This document shows positions 7,977 to 17,255 of a stretch of 64,000 bases of DNA, piece by piece. The stretch is taken from positions 1-64,000 of the forward strand of contig CAMYKW010000015.1 of assembly GCA_947259175.1 (NCBI GenBank), given 5' to 3'. Origin of the DNA: an uncultured Gammaproteobacteria bacterium. GTDB lineage: Bacteria > Pseudomonadota > Gammaproteobacteria > Arenicellales > JAANXG01. Under the pieces are notes generated by a model. That model made no database searches and was not told where the DNA came from. It worked only from the letters and a program-made list of their open reading frames with translations. The first letter of the stretch is position 1; every line of letters begins with the position of its first letter. The position numbers were made by a program, and so were the translations under genes.

Positions 7977-10506
7977 TCACTCCGGACCGCCCACGGCGCG
8001 GCGCTTGTCGTAATGGCGGCCATGTTTTGAATCGCCATCCGCGCAGCGGCCACGCCACCCGCATCCGCTCAGCGACCAAACTCCCAAGGAACAACACGGA
8101 ACACAGGAGCAGCAGCAGTGTGCGCGAGTTCGACGTCTCCGCCGTTGCGGCCTGCGCGGTCAACAACGGTTCGCCCGGCCGCCACGGTTGCACCCAACCC
8201 GCCGAGCGCCAGGCCGCAATCACCTGCTCTGTGTCCGCCGCCGGAATGCGCTCATCCGCTGACGCGTGCGCGAACTCGAATCGCCGCGATTCGTCGCCCA
8301 CCCGCAGCAGCGCGCGGTAGGCGCCGTCCCGTAACACCAACGGATCGGATGCATAGCGGCCCGGCGCGACACGTGTGAGTGGATAATCTTTCAAGTCGTC
8401 ACCCACCGCCTGCAGGCGCAGCTGCCCGCGTTCGGCCGTCGACCAATCGCCGTGGGTGGACAACGCGTCGACGACGAGCCGTTGCGTTCCGCGCGCCTGC
8501 TCCAGGCGCAGATGCAGCCTCGGGTTTCCGCTGCGCGCGCTCAACCAGGCGCTCATGCCACCAATGAACCGCCCCCACTCGGGCCAGCGCCACCAGGATT
8601 GCGCCCAGCCGCCCAAACCTCCGGCGAGCACCGCCGCGCGGCCGGTGCCGACGTTATGGGCGGCGAGCAGCGGATCACCCAGATGAGACTCGAGGAACAC
8701 CGTTGCCTCGGGCCGCGGCCGCGTCACCGTGTAACCGGACAGCGGCGGCCATGCGGCAACGTCGCTTAAAAATGGAAGCGGTTTGGTCTGTGCCGGCAGG
8801 TGGCGTCCGAGTTGCGCCGGCTTGCGCCGCCGTTCCACCTCGCGGCGCATAAAGCGCGGCAGGTTCGCGAGTTCGTGGACACGTAAAAGCGTTCCGTCGC
8901 CGGCGCGCACCAGGCGCGCCAAAGCTTGAATCTCCTCGTTACCGCCGATCACCAGCGCCACCAGCTCGATCGCCCGGGTGCGAAGTTGCGCCGCCAGCGA
9001 TTCGATGTCCTCGTCTTTGGTAAAGCCGTCGGTGACCACCACCAGCATGCGCCGCTCGACATCCACCGACTGCAAGCGCGCAATTGCGGCGCGCAGCGCG
9101 GGCGTGAGTTCGGTTCCGCCATGGGCGGTTACGCGCCAGGCGCGGTCCAGGGTCTGGGCCGGCAGCGGATGGCGGTCCAGCGGCAACAGTTCGCGCGTTG
9201 TGGCGTCGAACGCCAACAGGCCGACGAGATCGCCGGCGAGCAAGGCGGAAGCGCTGCCGATCACCCCCTGGCGCGCCATCGCCAGACGGCTGATGCCGTC
9301 CTCGCCGCGATCCATGCTGCCGGATTTGTCGACCACGAACAGCACCGCGGCGCGCGGCGTCGGCCGGTTCGCCTCGGCGATGACCGGCAACAGGCCCTCC
9401 AGGCGAGAGTGGCGGTACGCCCCGGCGCCGAAACTGTGCGCCCCCCCGAGCACCCACAGGCCGGCGCCGTGGAGCCGCACCGCGGTCTCCAACTGCGCCC
9501 AGGCCGCGTCGGTCATCGCGTCGGCGGCGATATCGTCGAGCACGATCAGGGATGGCGCCTCCGCATGCGCCAGGGCGCGCATCAACAACGCCGCCGGGGT
9601 CTCGGTGACCGTCCAGCCGCCGGCGCGCAGGCTACGCACTGCGGGGGGCGGCGCGGCATCGGCATGCACATAGAGAATATGACCCGGGCCTTCGACGTTG
9701 ACGACCGCAGCGGCGCGGTTATTGTCCGCAACCGGATCACCGGGCATATCCAACACCACGGTGACGTGCCGCGGGCCGGACGCGAGCGCCGGCAAGGTCA
9801 CGCGCAGCGTCGTCGGCGCGTCGCCCGACAGCGACACCGGCCGGGTGATGCGCGGCGCGCCGTCGACGCGCAGCTGCAATTCGCCTTGCCGGTTGCGCCG
9901 GCCGTCCAGGGTCACGGTCACCGGCACGGCGTCTCCGGCGCGGGCGATTGCCGGGACATGCAGATGCGCAATCCACGCGTCCGCGAGCGTCGCGTCGCGG
10001 GTGGGACGCAGTGTGCGCACCGGGATCCCGGCATCCGCCAACGCGCTCAATCCGGTCGCCGCATCGCCCCGGGTCTGTTGCGCGTCGGTCACCAGCAGCA
10101 CACCGGCTGCGCGACCGGGGCCCGCAAGCCGCAGCGCAGCGTGCAGCGCGGCTTCGATGTCGGTGGCGGTCGCATCCACCGTCGCGTGCCGCGGCACCAC
10201 GTGGCTTTGCAGCGCGGCGGCAACCGTCGGGTTGGCGACGGGTTCGAGCGGCAGCTCCAGCGCCGGCCGGGCGCCGAAACGCAGCAACGCGAACCGGCTG
10301 CCATGCGCAAGCTTTTGCACTTGATCGCTCAGCGCGGTCCACAGCGTGTCGTTGAATGCGGGGTCCATGCTCTGCGATTCATCGAGCACCACGATGACGT
10401 CGCCCGCCGGTGCGCCGATCGGCCAGCGTGGATCGACCAGTGCCAGCAGCGCCAGCAACAAAACCAGCGCCCGGACGATGCGCGGAAGGGATGGCGACCC
10501 GGCCAC
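7960..10506 (-). CDS. Membrane protein with VWA and glutamine-amidotransferase-like regions
   Basis: 848 residues from a GTG start that overlaps the upstream stop by one base (TAGTG). This start places a membrane helix (IVRALVLLLALLALVDP) immediately at the N-terminus; the 44 residues further upstream in frame overlap the previous gene. A first von Willebrand-like strand has VIVVLDESQSM, a second around residue 390 has a full MIDAS motif VVDKSGSM, and a flavodoxin/amidotransferase-like segment (LIVLDDIAAD, GLWVLGGAHSFGAGAY) lies between. A C-terminal helix (LLLLLCSVLFLGSLVAERM) closes it. This is the usual partner of MoxR/DUF58/BatA systems, thought to aid assembly or maturation of envelope complexes. 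Confidence 0.86.
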   Translation of the reverse strand: MAGSPSLPRIVRALVLLLALLALVDPRWPIGAPAGDVIVVLDESQSMDPAFNDTLWTALSDQVQKLAHGSRFALLRFGARPALELPLEPVANPTVAAALQSHVVPRHATVDATATDIEAALHAALRLAGPGRAAGVLLVTDAQQTRGDAATGLSALADAGIPVRTLRPTRDATLADAWIAHLHVPAIARAGDAVPVTVTLDGRRNRQGELQLRVDGAPRITRPVSLSGDAPTTLRVTLPALASGPRHVTVVLDMPGDPVADNNRAAAVVNVEGPGHILYVHADAAPPPAVRSLRAGGWTVTETPAALLMRALAHAEAPSLIVLDDIAADAMTDAAWAQLETAVRLHGAGLWVLGGAHSFGAGAYRHSRLEGLLPVIAEANRPTPRAAVLFVVDKSGSMDRGEDGISRLAMARQGVIGSASALLAGDLVGLLAFDATTRELLPLDRHPLPAQTLDRAWRVTAHGGTELTPALRAAIARLQSVDVERRMLVVVTDGFTKDEDIESLAAQLRTRAIELVALVIGGNEEIQALARLVRAGDGTLLRVHELANLPRFMRREVERRRKPAQLGRHLPAQTKPLPFLSDVAAWPPLSGYTVTRPRPEATVFLESHLGDPLLAAHNVGTGRAAVLAGGLGGWAQSWWRWPEWGRFIGGMSAWLSARSGNPRLHLRLEQARGTQRLVVDALSTHGDWSTAERGQLRLQAVGDDLKDYPLTRVAPGRYASDPLVLRDGAYRALLRVGDESRRFEFAHASADERIPAADTEQVIAAWRSAGWVQPWRPGEPLLTAQAATAETSNSRTLLLLLCSVLFLGSLVAERMRVAWPLRGWRFKTWPPLRQAPRRGRSGVNDARR

Positions 10507-12086
10507 TACGCGGAGCCTCCCGGTGCACCGCGGCGCAGGATGTCGAACAGCAACAACAGGCACCCGAGTGCGATGAGATACGGGGCGAGATCCAGGCGGT
10601 GGACGGCGGCCGCAGCTGGTGGGTGCAACGCCGGCCACGGCAACGCCCGCGGGGCGATTTGCGAGCCACCCGGTGGATGCACGGCGGTGGCGATACCGTC
10701 CAGCAAAGCTGGATCAATCAGGCGCTCGACCAGGCCCGCGATCAATGCCGGATACGCCGCGGTGCGCACCCAGGGGGACGCCTCGACATCGAGGCGCACA
10801 TCGATGCGGCGCTCACCGGGAGACTCGATGATCAGCGGCGCCTCCCCGGCGAGCAGCAACGGCACTTCGTGGCGTGCCTTCATCGCCGTCGGCGCGGCAT
10901 GAGGCCCGGCAAACCTCAGCGCCGAGCTCGGCAACTGCAGTTGCTGCAGCATCCCGGCACGCGGATCCCAGGCGGGCTCCACCGCTACCGGCTGCGCGTC
11001 TGCGGGCGAGCTAAATCGCAGCACCGCGCGCGCCGGCGCCGCGGGGCCGCCGGCGCCGCAAATCACCGCCAGCGCCGATGGCTCAGCGGCGGCGACGGGC
11101 TGCAACCCGGGGTGCGCCGCCAGCGCCGCGCGCAGGTGGCGGCCGCAGTCTCCGTACACTGCGACCGTGGCTGCAGCGGGCGGGTAGCGCGCAATGCGCA
11201 GCTCATCGTCTACCGGCAACGCGTCGGGCGGCGTGATGTGCGCGTAGATCGCTCCGGCATCGCGTCCGTCGAGCACGAAGTCGAGGTTACGCGTCTCGCG
11301 GGCGGCGAGCGAAACCTCGCGGTGCAACACGGTGCGATCGCCGGCGCGCAGCAGCACCTCGCGTTGTGCCGGCTGCCGGCCGTGATTGGTGATCACCAGC
11401 ACCCCCCGGGCTCGATCCACCGCCTGCAGCGACGGGCGCAGCGCCAGTCGCTCGAGGGCGACGTTCTCGGTGCTCGCGCCCACCGGGAGGATGCGGCTGA
11501 CCGGCGCGTGCTGCAGCCACGCGTCGACATCGGCACGAGCGCCGTCGGTGACCAGCCAATGCTCGCGTGACGACTGCAGCAGGCGCGGCGCCGGCAGCCG
11601 CGGCTGCGTGGTGACCGGTTGCAGCCACGCCGCGATGCGCTGCGGCCATCGTTCCCGCGCCCCGGTTTCGAGCCTCAGCGAACGTCCGGGCGCAAGCAGC
11701 GAACGCATCACCACGTCGCCGGCAGGTATCTGATCCAACGCGTCCAACAACGCCCGCGTCGCCAAGCGATGACGCGGTTCGCCATTTTCCAGTGCCCACA
11801 TGCTGAGGGAGTCGTCGAACCACAGCGTTATGTTTCGCGCCGGCGTCGACCAATGCGGACCGGCGGCGCCGAGAAACAACAGCGCGAGGATCGCGGCGCG
11901 CAACCGCCACAGCGGATCAGGCGGGTTACGCCGCGTGCCCGGGGACTGCGCCGCCGCTGCGGCGCGCCACAGGAACAGCGCGGAGACCGTACGCGAGCGT
12001 TCGGCACCCTGAAACCGGTGCAGCCACCACACCAGCGGCAGCAGGCCGATCCCGGAGAGCCAGATTGGAGACGCCCATTCAAGCAT
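10506..12086 (-). CDS. BatA-like aerotolerance regulator, membrane-anchored
   Basis: 526 residues. The N-terminus MLEWASPIWLSGIGLLPLVWWLHR is the double-transmembrane BatA N-terminal domain, with a second helix at LRAAILALLFLGAAGPHW. A truncated von Willebrand strand LWFDDSLSMW carries DxSxS, and a C-terminal helix precedes the stop (YLIALGCLLLLFDILRR). The start overlaps the DUF58 gene by eight bases. Proteins of this type work with MoxR ATPases and DUF58 partners; named for aerotolerance in Bacteroides, their role elsewhere is not settled. Confidence 0.86.
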   Translation of the reverse strand: MLEWASPIWLSGIGLLPLVWWLHRFQGAERSRTVSALFLWRAAAAAQSPGTRRNPPDPLWRLRAAILALLFLGAAGPHWSTPARNITLWFDDSLSMWALENGEPRHRLATRALLDALDQIPAGDVVMRSLLAPGRSLRLETGARERWPQRIAAWLQPVTTQPRLPAPRLLQSSREHWLVTDGARADVDAWLQHAPVSRILPVGASTENVALERLALRPSLQAVDRARGVLVITNHGRQPAQREVLLRAGDRTVLHREVSLAARETRNLDFVLDGRDAGAIYAHITPPDALPVDDELRIARYPPAAATVAVYGDCGRHLRAALAAHPGLQPVAAAEPSALAVICGAGGPAAPARAVLRFSSPADAQPVAVEPAWDPRAGMLQQLQLPSSALRFAGPHAAPTAMKARHEVPLLLAGEAPLIIESPGERRIDVRLDVEASPWVRTAAYPALIAGLVERLIDPALLDGIATAVHPPGGSQIAPRALPWPALHPPAAAAVHRLDLAPYLIALGCLLLLFDILRRGAPGGSA

Positions 12087-13026
12087 GCACGCGGTGCAAC
12101 TTCTTCAGGTGTTCGACAATGGCCTCGTGCCAGCTCCAGGCGGTGGTGCACGGGGTGTACGCGATGCCGCGCCGCGGACAGATCGCCGCAAGCGTACGGC
12201 TGATGGCGTCGAGCCGCTGCGTGGCGCGCGCCACCGCACCCGGCATCAAGTCAACCGCAAGCTGTTCACCGGTCTCGGCATCCTGCAGCAGGTACTTGCC
12301 GTTTTCCGGCAGCGCGCACTCGACCGCGGACCGCACCTGCAGCACATGCACGTCGCCGCCTAGCAACGCGAGGCGCTCGAGGCCGCGGACCATGCCGTCC
12401 TCGGCGAGCAGGTCGCTGATCACGAACACCGAACAGCGCTTGCCGACCGCAGCGGCACAGGCGTCGAGACGCGATGCGCCGCCCGACTCACGGGGCGCGC
12501 TGACGCGCAGCAGCGACAGCAGCTCGCCGAACTGATTGCGCCCGCCGCCGGGTGGGCGCACGGCGTCGATGTCTTCGCTGAAGGTCACCAAACCGACGCG
12601 ATGACGGCGGCGCAGCAACAGGTACACGACGGTGGCCGCGAGCTGCACCGCCAGCAGCCACTTGGCGTTGTCGGGCAACGCCATGGACGCGCTGCGGTCC
12701 AGGCACACAAACCAGTCGCAAGCGGTTTCATCGTAGTAGCGGCGCACGTGAGGTTGCGTGAGCCGCGCACTCTGACGCCAATCGACGCGGCGAAAGTCGT
12801 CACCCGGCGCGTACTCGCGGTAATCGAGAATCTCCAACCCGGTGCCGGACCGGGCGCGGTGGCGGTAGTGACCGTGCTGGCTCATCGGGTGCCCCGACAG
12901 CAGCGGATCGGCCAGGCGGCCGATGCGCGCCAGTTGCGCCTCGTTGAGTTCCGCCAGCGCGTCGGCGACTTCGCGCATACGGCGGTCGGTCGCAGCAGGT
13001 TTTGTTGTCGCAGCACGCAACGGCAT
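12079..13026 (-). CDS. DUF58 domain protein
   Basis: 315 residues. The DUF58 core is clear: LDYREYAPGDDFRRVDWRQSAR followed by the MIDAS-like CLDRSASM and later VFVISDLLAE. The preceding N-terminus lacks the two membrane helices many DUF58 proteins have, so this is the soluble form often encoded right after MoxR. The listed ATG has a poor ribosome site; an internal ATG at residue 17 (MREVADALAEL) is an alternative start. It sits 21 bases from moxR and overlaps the BatA-like gene. Confidence 0.88.
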   Translation of the reverse strand: MPLRAATTKPAATDRRMREVADALAELNEAQLARIGRLADPLLSGHPMSQHGHYRHRARSGTGLEILDYREYAPGDDFRRVDWRQSARLTQPHVRRYYDETACDWFVCLDRSASMALPDNAKWLLAVQLAATVVYLLLRRRHRVGLVTFSEDIDAVRPPGGGRNQFGELLSLLRVSAPRESGGASRLDACAAAVGKRCSVFVISDLLAEDGMVRGLERLALLGGDVHVLQVRSAVECALPENGKYLLQDAETGEQLAVDLMPGAVARATQRLDAISRTLAAICPRRGIAYTPCTTAWSWHEAIVEHLKKLHRVHA

Positions 13027-13047
13027 CCTGTTTCACCCGCGGGGTGC

Positions 13048-14055
13048 TCAGAGAGCGTCCCGCCACGCGGTCACGATCTGCTGCAGCACGGTATCCAGAT
13101 CGACGCCTTCAATCTCACTTTCGACATTGGGCAGTACGCGATGGCGCAGGGCGGACAGGGCGACCTCGGCGAGGTCGTCGAACGCCACGTGGGCGCGTCC
13201 TTCGAGCAGCGCACGCACCCGCGCCGCCCGCAACAGCGACTGTAGTCCCCGCGGGCTCGCGCCGTAGCGGAAATGTTCGCGCGCCAGCGGCGCGGCGGCG
13301 GGATCGTCCGGCTGGGTGGCGAGCACCAGCCGCACCGCGGCGCGTTTCACGGAGGAAGCGATCACCACTTCCCTGGCGCACGCCATGATCTCTTTCACCC
13401 GCGCCAGGGTGAGGGTTGCGGAAACATGCTCTGCCGGCTCGTCGTCGAGGGACACCTCGACCAACTCGAGCAATGCGTCACTCGACGGATACGGCACCCG
13501 CGTCTTGAACAAAAACCGGTCGAGCTGTGCCTCGGGCAGCGGATAGGTCCCTTCCAATTCGATCGGATTCTGCGTCGCAATCACCCAATACGGTTCGGGG
13601 AGCTTGTGGCGCGTGCCGGCATAGGTCACCTGCGCCTCCTGCATCGCCTCCAACAGCGCGGACTGGGTCTTGGGCATGGCGCGGTTGATCTCGTCGACCA
13701 GGATCATCGACGCAAAAATCGGTCCCGGCCGGAAATCCAACTGCCGCGTGGTGTCGTCTTCCGCCTTCACCAGGATCTCGCTGCCGGTGATATCCGACGG
13801 CATCAGGTCCGGCGTGCATTGGATGCGCGACAGCGGCAGGCCCATACTCGACGCCATCGCCTTCACCAGATGGGTTTTACCCAGGCCCGGCAAGCCATCC
13901 AGCAGAATGTGTCCCCCGGCGAACACGCCGGTCACGAAATCCGTCACCAGCTGGTGCTGACCGACGATGACCTGTTTCAAGGCGTTTATCAATGCGGTGA
14001 GGTCGCTGTGTATGCCGCGAAACCGGCTCTCGGAGATGCTGGCGTGCTCGTTCAT
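13048..14055 (-). CDS. MoxR-family AAA ATPase
   Basis: 335 residues. Walker A is GLPGLGKTHLVKAMA, Walker B ILVDEINRAMPKTQ, followed by the MoxR segment LLEAMQEAQVTYAG and sensor 1 VIATQNPIELEGTYPLPEAQLDRF. The C-terminal lid (GASPRGLQSLLRAARVRALLEGR) is typical. MoxR ATPases are chaperones that insert cofactors or assemble complexes with von Willebrand partners; here DUF58, BatA-like and VWA proteins are encoded directly downstream. The start overlaps the upstream membrane-protein gene in an ATGA. Confidence 0.94.
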   Translation of the reverse strand: MNEHASISESRFRGIHSDLTALINALKQVIVGQHQLVTDFVTGVFAGGHILLDGLPGLGKTHLVKAMASSMGLPLSRIQCTPDLMPSDITGSEILVKAEDDTTRQLDFRPGPIFASMILVDEINRAMPKTQSALLEAMQEAQVTYAGTRHKLPEPYWVIATQNPIELEGTYPLPEAQLDRFLFKTRVPYPSSDALLELVEVSLDDEPAEHVSATLTLARVKEIMACAREVVIASSVKRAAVRLVLATQPDDPAAAPLAREHFRYGASPRGLQSLLRAARVRALLEGRAHVAFDDLAEVALSALRHRVLPNVESEIEGVDLDTVLQQIVTAWRDAL

Positions 14056-15134
14056 TCGGTGGTTTCAATCGATTTGAAATACGCGGCGATATAACTGCGC
14101 AGCGAAGGTGAAAAACCCGGGTGGTAACGCAGGGTCAAGCGCTCACTTGCCGCGGTGGCGTCACCGGACCCGAGCGTCGCCGGCGGCAACCGGTCCGCGG
14201 GCGCATATTCGGCGGCCGCGCTGCCCTGATTGCGCGCAACCGCGGACTCATCGAGCGGGCTGGGGATGTCGTGGTAACGAGTGGCGAGCTTCGCCGGCGC
14301 CGGCGGCGCATCGTCGGCGCGCGCCGCACCGCGGCCTTGACCCGGCGCGTCGCCCGCGGCCTCGCTGTATCCGCTCGGCGTGGCATCATGCGGCAACACG
14401 TCTACCGGCATCGGCCGGGCGCGGCGGCGGTCCGGCCGCGATCCCGCTGCGGCGAACGCCGGGGCGTCTGCGCCGGGCGAGCGGGGCTGCGGTGTGACCG
14501 CGCTACCGCCCGGCACGCGGGACAATCTGGCAAGTTCCCGCTGCAATCCGGTGACCGCGTCGGCAGCGGAACTCCCCCGCGCCGCGTCCGGCGCCGTTGA
14601 GCCCGAATCCGGCATCGCCGCCACCGGCGCAGCGACCTGCGCGCCGGGCACCAGCAGCAGCAGTAATCCCAACAGCATAAACACCACCGGCACGATACCG
14701 CTGCGCGGGACTGTCCAGCGCAGCGCGCGCTGCAGGCGGGGTCGCAGGATCGCGGCGCTGCGGCCGGCCCGCGCCAGCACCAGACCGGCGATGGCACGGC
14801 GCCGTCCGGCGGACGGCTGCAGCTGTTCCCATGCGGACACGAAAAGCTCCCGGGTGGCGAATACGCGGTCCGACTCGCGTGCGGTGGCGGCCAGGGATGG
14901 ACGCCGCCACAACAAAGCGGCGATCAACGCCAGCGCCGGTGGCGCGGCGGCGATGCCGGCGCACAGCTTCCAAGGCAGCGGCAGCACAAACGCGTGTATC
15001 AGGCCGGACGCGAGCAATAACGCCCCGGCGGCCCACAGCGCGCGCGTGACATCGCGCACCATGCGCGTCGTCCACAACCGGCGCCGCGCGGCCTGCAAAA
15101 ACGGACCCAGTGTTTCGCCGGCAGCGTGATTCAT
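14052..15134 (-). CDS. Membrane protein of the MoxR/BatA cluster, unknown function
   Basis: 360 residues from the ATG at 15134 (MNHAAGETLGPFLQ), which overlaps the upstream gene's stop. Three hydrophobic stretches are visible: ALWAAGALLLASGLIHAFVL, LCAGIAAAPPALALIAALLW and IVPVVFMLLGLLLLLVPGAQ. The remaining half is a long proline, alanine and aspartate-rich, probably disordered periplasmic or cytoplasmic tail. The layout resembles the DUF4175-like membrane proteins often found at this position in MoxR operons, but no decisive motif was recognised. The open frame extends further upstream, overlapping the previous gene, and is not used. Confidence 0.75.
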   Translation of the reverse strand: MNHAAGETLGPFLQAARRRLWTTRMVRDVTRALWAAGALLLASGLIHAFVLPLPWKLCAGIAAAPPALALIAALLWRRPSLAATARESDRVFATRELFVSAWEQLQPSAGRRRAIAGLVLARAGRSAAILRPRLQRALRWTVPRSGIVPVVFMLLGLLLLLVPGAQVAAPVAAMPDSGSTAPDAARGSSAADAVTGLQRELARLSRVPGGSAVTPQPRSPGADAPAFAAAGSRPDRRRARPMPVDVLPHDATPSGYSEAAGDAPGQGRGAARADDAPPAPAKLATRYHDIPSPLDESAVARNQGSAAAEYAPADRLPPATLGSGDATAASERLTLRYHPGFSPSLRSYIAAYFKSIETTE

Positions 15135-15610
15135 ACCCCGATCCAACCCCACCACACCTCGCGGTAGCGCCACATCACCGCCACCCCCAGCAGCTGTGCA
15201 CCGACCGTGGACAGCGCGCGCAGGCGGCCGGTGATGGGCAAATGTCGCACACCGTTCACCGCCAGCAGCAGCAGAAGGCACACGCCCCACACCAGCAGTT
15301 GGCCGTGGACCAGGGCGGCGCCGCTCACGGCACCCGCCAACCATGCCAGCGGCAGTATCGGCAGCGGCAACCACAGCGCGGCAAGCGCGCCGGTGGCCTG
15401 GTCGCGCAGCGGATAACTGACCAGAACCCCTGAGACCAGCAGCGACAGGGCGATGATCTGTGTGAACCAAAGGACCTTGACGGCGGTGTGCATCGCCATG
15501 TGAACGCCGGCCAGGTGCTGCCATTCGAGCGCCCCTTGCGCAAATGCCCACACCACGACCGGCGCCGTGTACAGCAACCCCATCCACACGCCGTGCTGAG
15601 GGGCGGTCAT
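15131..15610 (-). CDS. Small polytopic membrane protein, unknown function
   Basis: 159 residues from the ATG at 15610 (MTAPQHGVWMGLLY), chosen because it makes an ATGA overlap with the upstream gene; an ATG 54 bases further upstream is less likely. Four hydrophobic segments cover most of the protein: LYTAPVVVWAFAQGAL, VLWFTQIIALSLLVSGVLV, LWLPLPILPLAWLAGAVSG and LLVWGVCLLLLLAVNGV. No family was recognised. It is translationally coupled on both sides, so it probably works with the MoxR/BatA-like membrane proteins. Confidence 0.75.
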   Translation of the reverse strand: MTAPQHGVWMGLLYTAPVVVWAFAQGALEWQHLAGVHMAMHTAVKVLWFTQIIALSLLVSGVLVSYPLRDQATGALAALWLPLPILPLAWLAGAVSGAALVHGQLLVWGVCLLLLLAVNGVRHLPITGRLRALSTVGAQLLGVAVMWRYREVWWGWIGV

Positions 15611-17229
15611 GTCCGGCCCGCGGGCGCGGTTGCGTGCGCGGCGCCGGCGCGCACCAGCAACCATTGTGTGTCCGCCGGCGCGGGCCCTGTCAATTCATCG
15701 CCGGCCGGCCGCGGCAGGCGCAGCAATATCGCTACCGTGCGTTTGGGGGTCTGTGTGCGCAGCCAACCTGAAACGGGGTTCGCGGAGCGCGACGGCGATA
15801 CGCCTTGCGTGCTCCACTGCGCGCCCGGCGGCAGCGCCGGCAGGGTGAATTGTTGGTCGTTCCAGAACAGAAAACCGCTGCGCGTGGCCTGCGCGCTGGT
15901 GTTACGAACCCGCGGACCGCCGGCATCCAGTGTGACGCGGATCGGCGGCACCAACTCGGTGACCCCGGTGAACAACAGTTCTTCCCGCGCCAGGAGCCGC
16001 ACCGGCACACGCACGGTCAGCGCGTCGTTGCCGAGCTCCAGCCGCAGCGGCCGCTGCGGCGAGGCAATCTGCGCCACCGGCAGTCCGCCCACTGCGGGCA
16101 GCGACAGTTCCCCGGTGCCGCGCCCGGCGCCGTGCAACTGAACCAGCGTCGCGGTGCGCGCCACGCGGTCGTCGCTCCACATCTCCGCCCACCCTACGGA
16201 CACGAGCTCGGGCGCCCGGCCGAGCCAGATCAGCGGCACCGCCAGCGACGCCGCCGGGGGCAGCAGGAGTACCACCCAGGCCGGGAACGCGGCGCGGGCG
16301 GCCACCCACATCAGCACGCAATAGGCGGCCAGGAACAGGGCCACGGTGCCGGTAATGCTTTGCCCGCTGCTGCTATCGAGCAATGAGCTCAGGCGCGCAC
16401 CGGTGGGCAGCGCAACGGGCTGCAGCGGCAGCATGCGCGTGAGCGCCGCTCGCAACCCCTCGACGCTCTGAACATGGCTGAAAAATTGCCGGTCACAACC
16501 TGCCGCGGCGCCTAAGCGTGCGGCGATGTCAGGCGTCATGTCCCACGCGACCAACCGCCCGCAGCCGCCCAAAAATGCGAACAGCGCCGACAATTGTTGT
16601 GCGTCCAGCCGTGTCAAGCCGGATTGATCAATGATCAATGCATCCACGGTGCCGTAACCGTGCGGCGTTCGCGGTAAACCCCGCGCGGTGACAATTCGCG
16701 CCGTGTAAGACCGGGAAGGGTTATCGGCCAACGCACGCCAAACCTGATCCGTGGTCGTGGCCACCAACGGTGTGTCGGTGATCCAAGTCGGCGACCACTG
16801 CTCGATCCGCGGTTCGGCGCCTTCTTCGAGCGCAATCTCGATCGCCAGCTTACCCCCGCTGAGCGGCGCGGTCAGCGGCAGGCGAGTCACTTGCGCCTGG
16901 TCCGCCGCGAGGCGGACTTTCGCATGGCTGATCATTTCCGCTGAGCGCACGCGTACTATTGCCTGCCCATCCTCGCGCGCGGTCAGGCGCACCGCGACTT
17001 CCGTGGTCTTGCCCGGCACTGCAAATCCATTCCACGCCGGAAAAATTTCCACCGCCATGTCGCGCAGTGCGGCTGCGGCCGGGGAACACGACGCGATGGC
17101 GAGGTATACCGCTATGCCCGACCCTGCCCGCTTCAGCATCTTGATGCTCACGACCGGCAACCGGGTCCCGTTCTCGTTGGTTGCGTGTGTCGTGCACGCC
17201 GTCCAGCCGCCCGATCCCTTCGCCATCAT
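15607..17229 (-). CDS. Large exported/membrane protein of the MoxR/BatA cluster
   Basis: 540 residues from the ATG at 17229, which has GAGGA six bases upstream and strongly G/C-ending codons after it. A later ATG at 17139 (MLKRAGSGIAVYLAIASC) would begin directly with a signal peptide and remains possible. After the signal region comes a beta-rich domain (AVRLTAREDGQAIVRVRSAE), an amidotransferase-like strand region with ALIIDQSGL and LGGCGRLVAWD, then membrane helices ITGTVALFLAAYCVLMWVAA and AWVVLLLPPAASLAVPLIWLG and a C-terminal beta domain. No named family was recognised; its position suggests a membrane partner of the VWA proteins. Confidence 0.78.
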   Translation of the reverse strand: MMAKGSGGWTACTTHATNENGTRLPVVSIKMLKRAGSGIAVYLAIASCSPAAAALRDMAVEIFPAWNGFAVPGKTTEVAVRLTAREDGQAIVRVRSAEMISHAKVRLAADQAQVTRLPLTAPLSGGKLAIEIALEEGAEPRIEQWSPTWITDTPLVATTTDQVWRALADNPSRSYTARIVTARGLPRTPHGYGTVDALIIDQSGLTRLDAQQLSALFAFLGGCGRLVAWDMTPDIAARLGAAAGCDRQFFSHVQSVEGLRAALTRMLPLQPVALPTGARLSSLLDSSSGQSITGTVALFLAAYCVLMWVAARAAFPAWVVLLLPPAASLAVPLIWLGRAPELVSVGWAEMWSDDRVARTATLVQLHGAGRGTGELSLPAVGGLPVAQIASPQRPLRLELGNDALTVRVPVRLLAREELLFTGVTELVPPIRVTLDAGGPRVRNTSAQATRSGFLFWNDQQFTLPALPPGAQWSTQGVSPSRSANPVSGWLRTQTPKRTVAILLRLPRPAGDELTGPAPADTQWLLVRAGAAHATAPAGRT

Positions 17230-17255
17230 TCGGGATCCTCGCTGCGCTACGCGGG

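Noticed and set aside
8926-10902. Plus-strand open frame of 658 codons opposite the VWA gene
   Set aside because: It crosses the boundary of two real minus-strand genes, contains no domain, and has the Arg/Gln/His bias of an antisense shadow.
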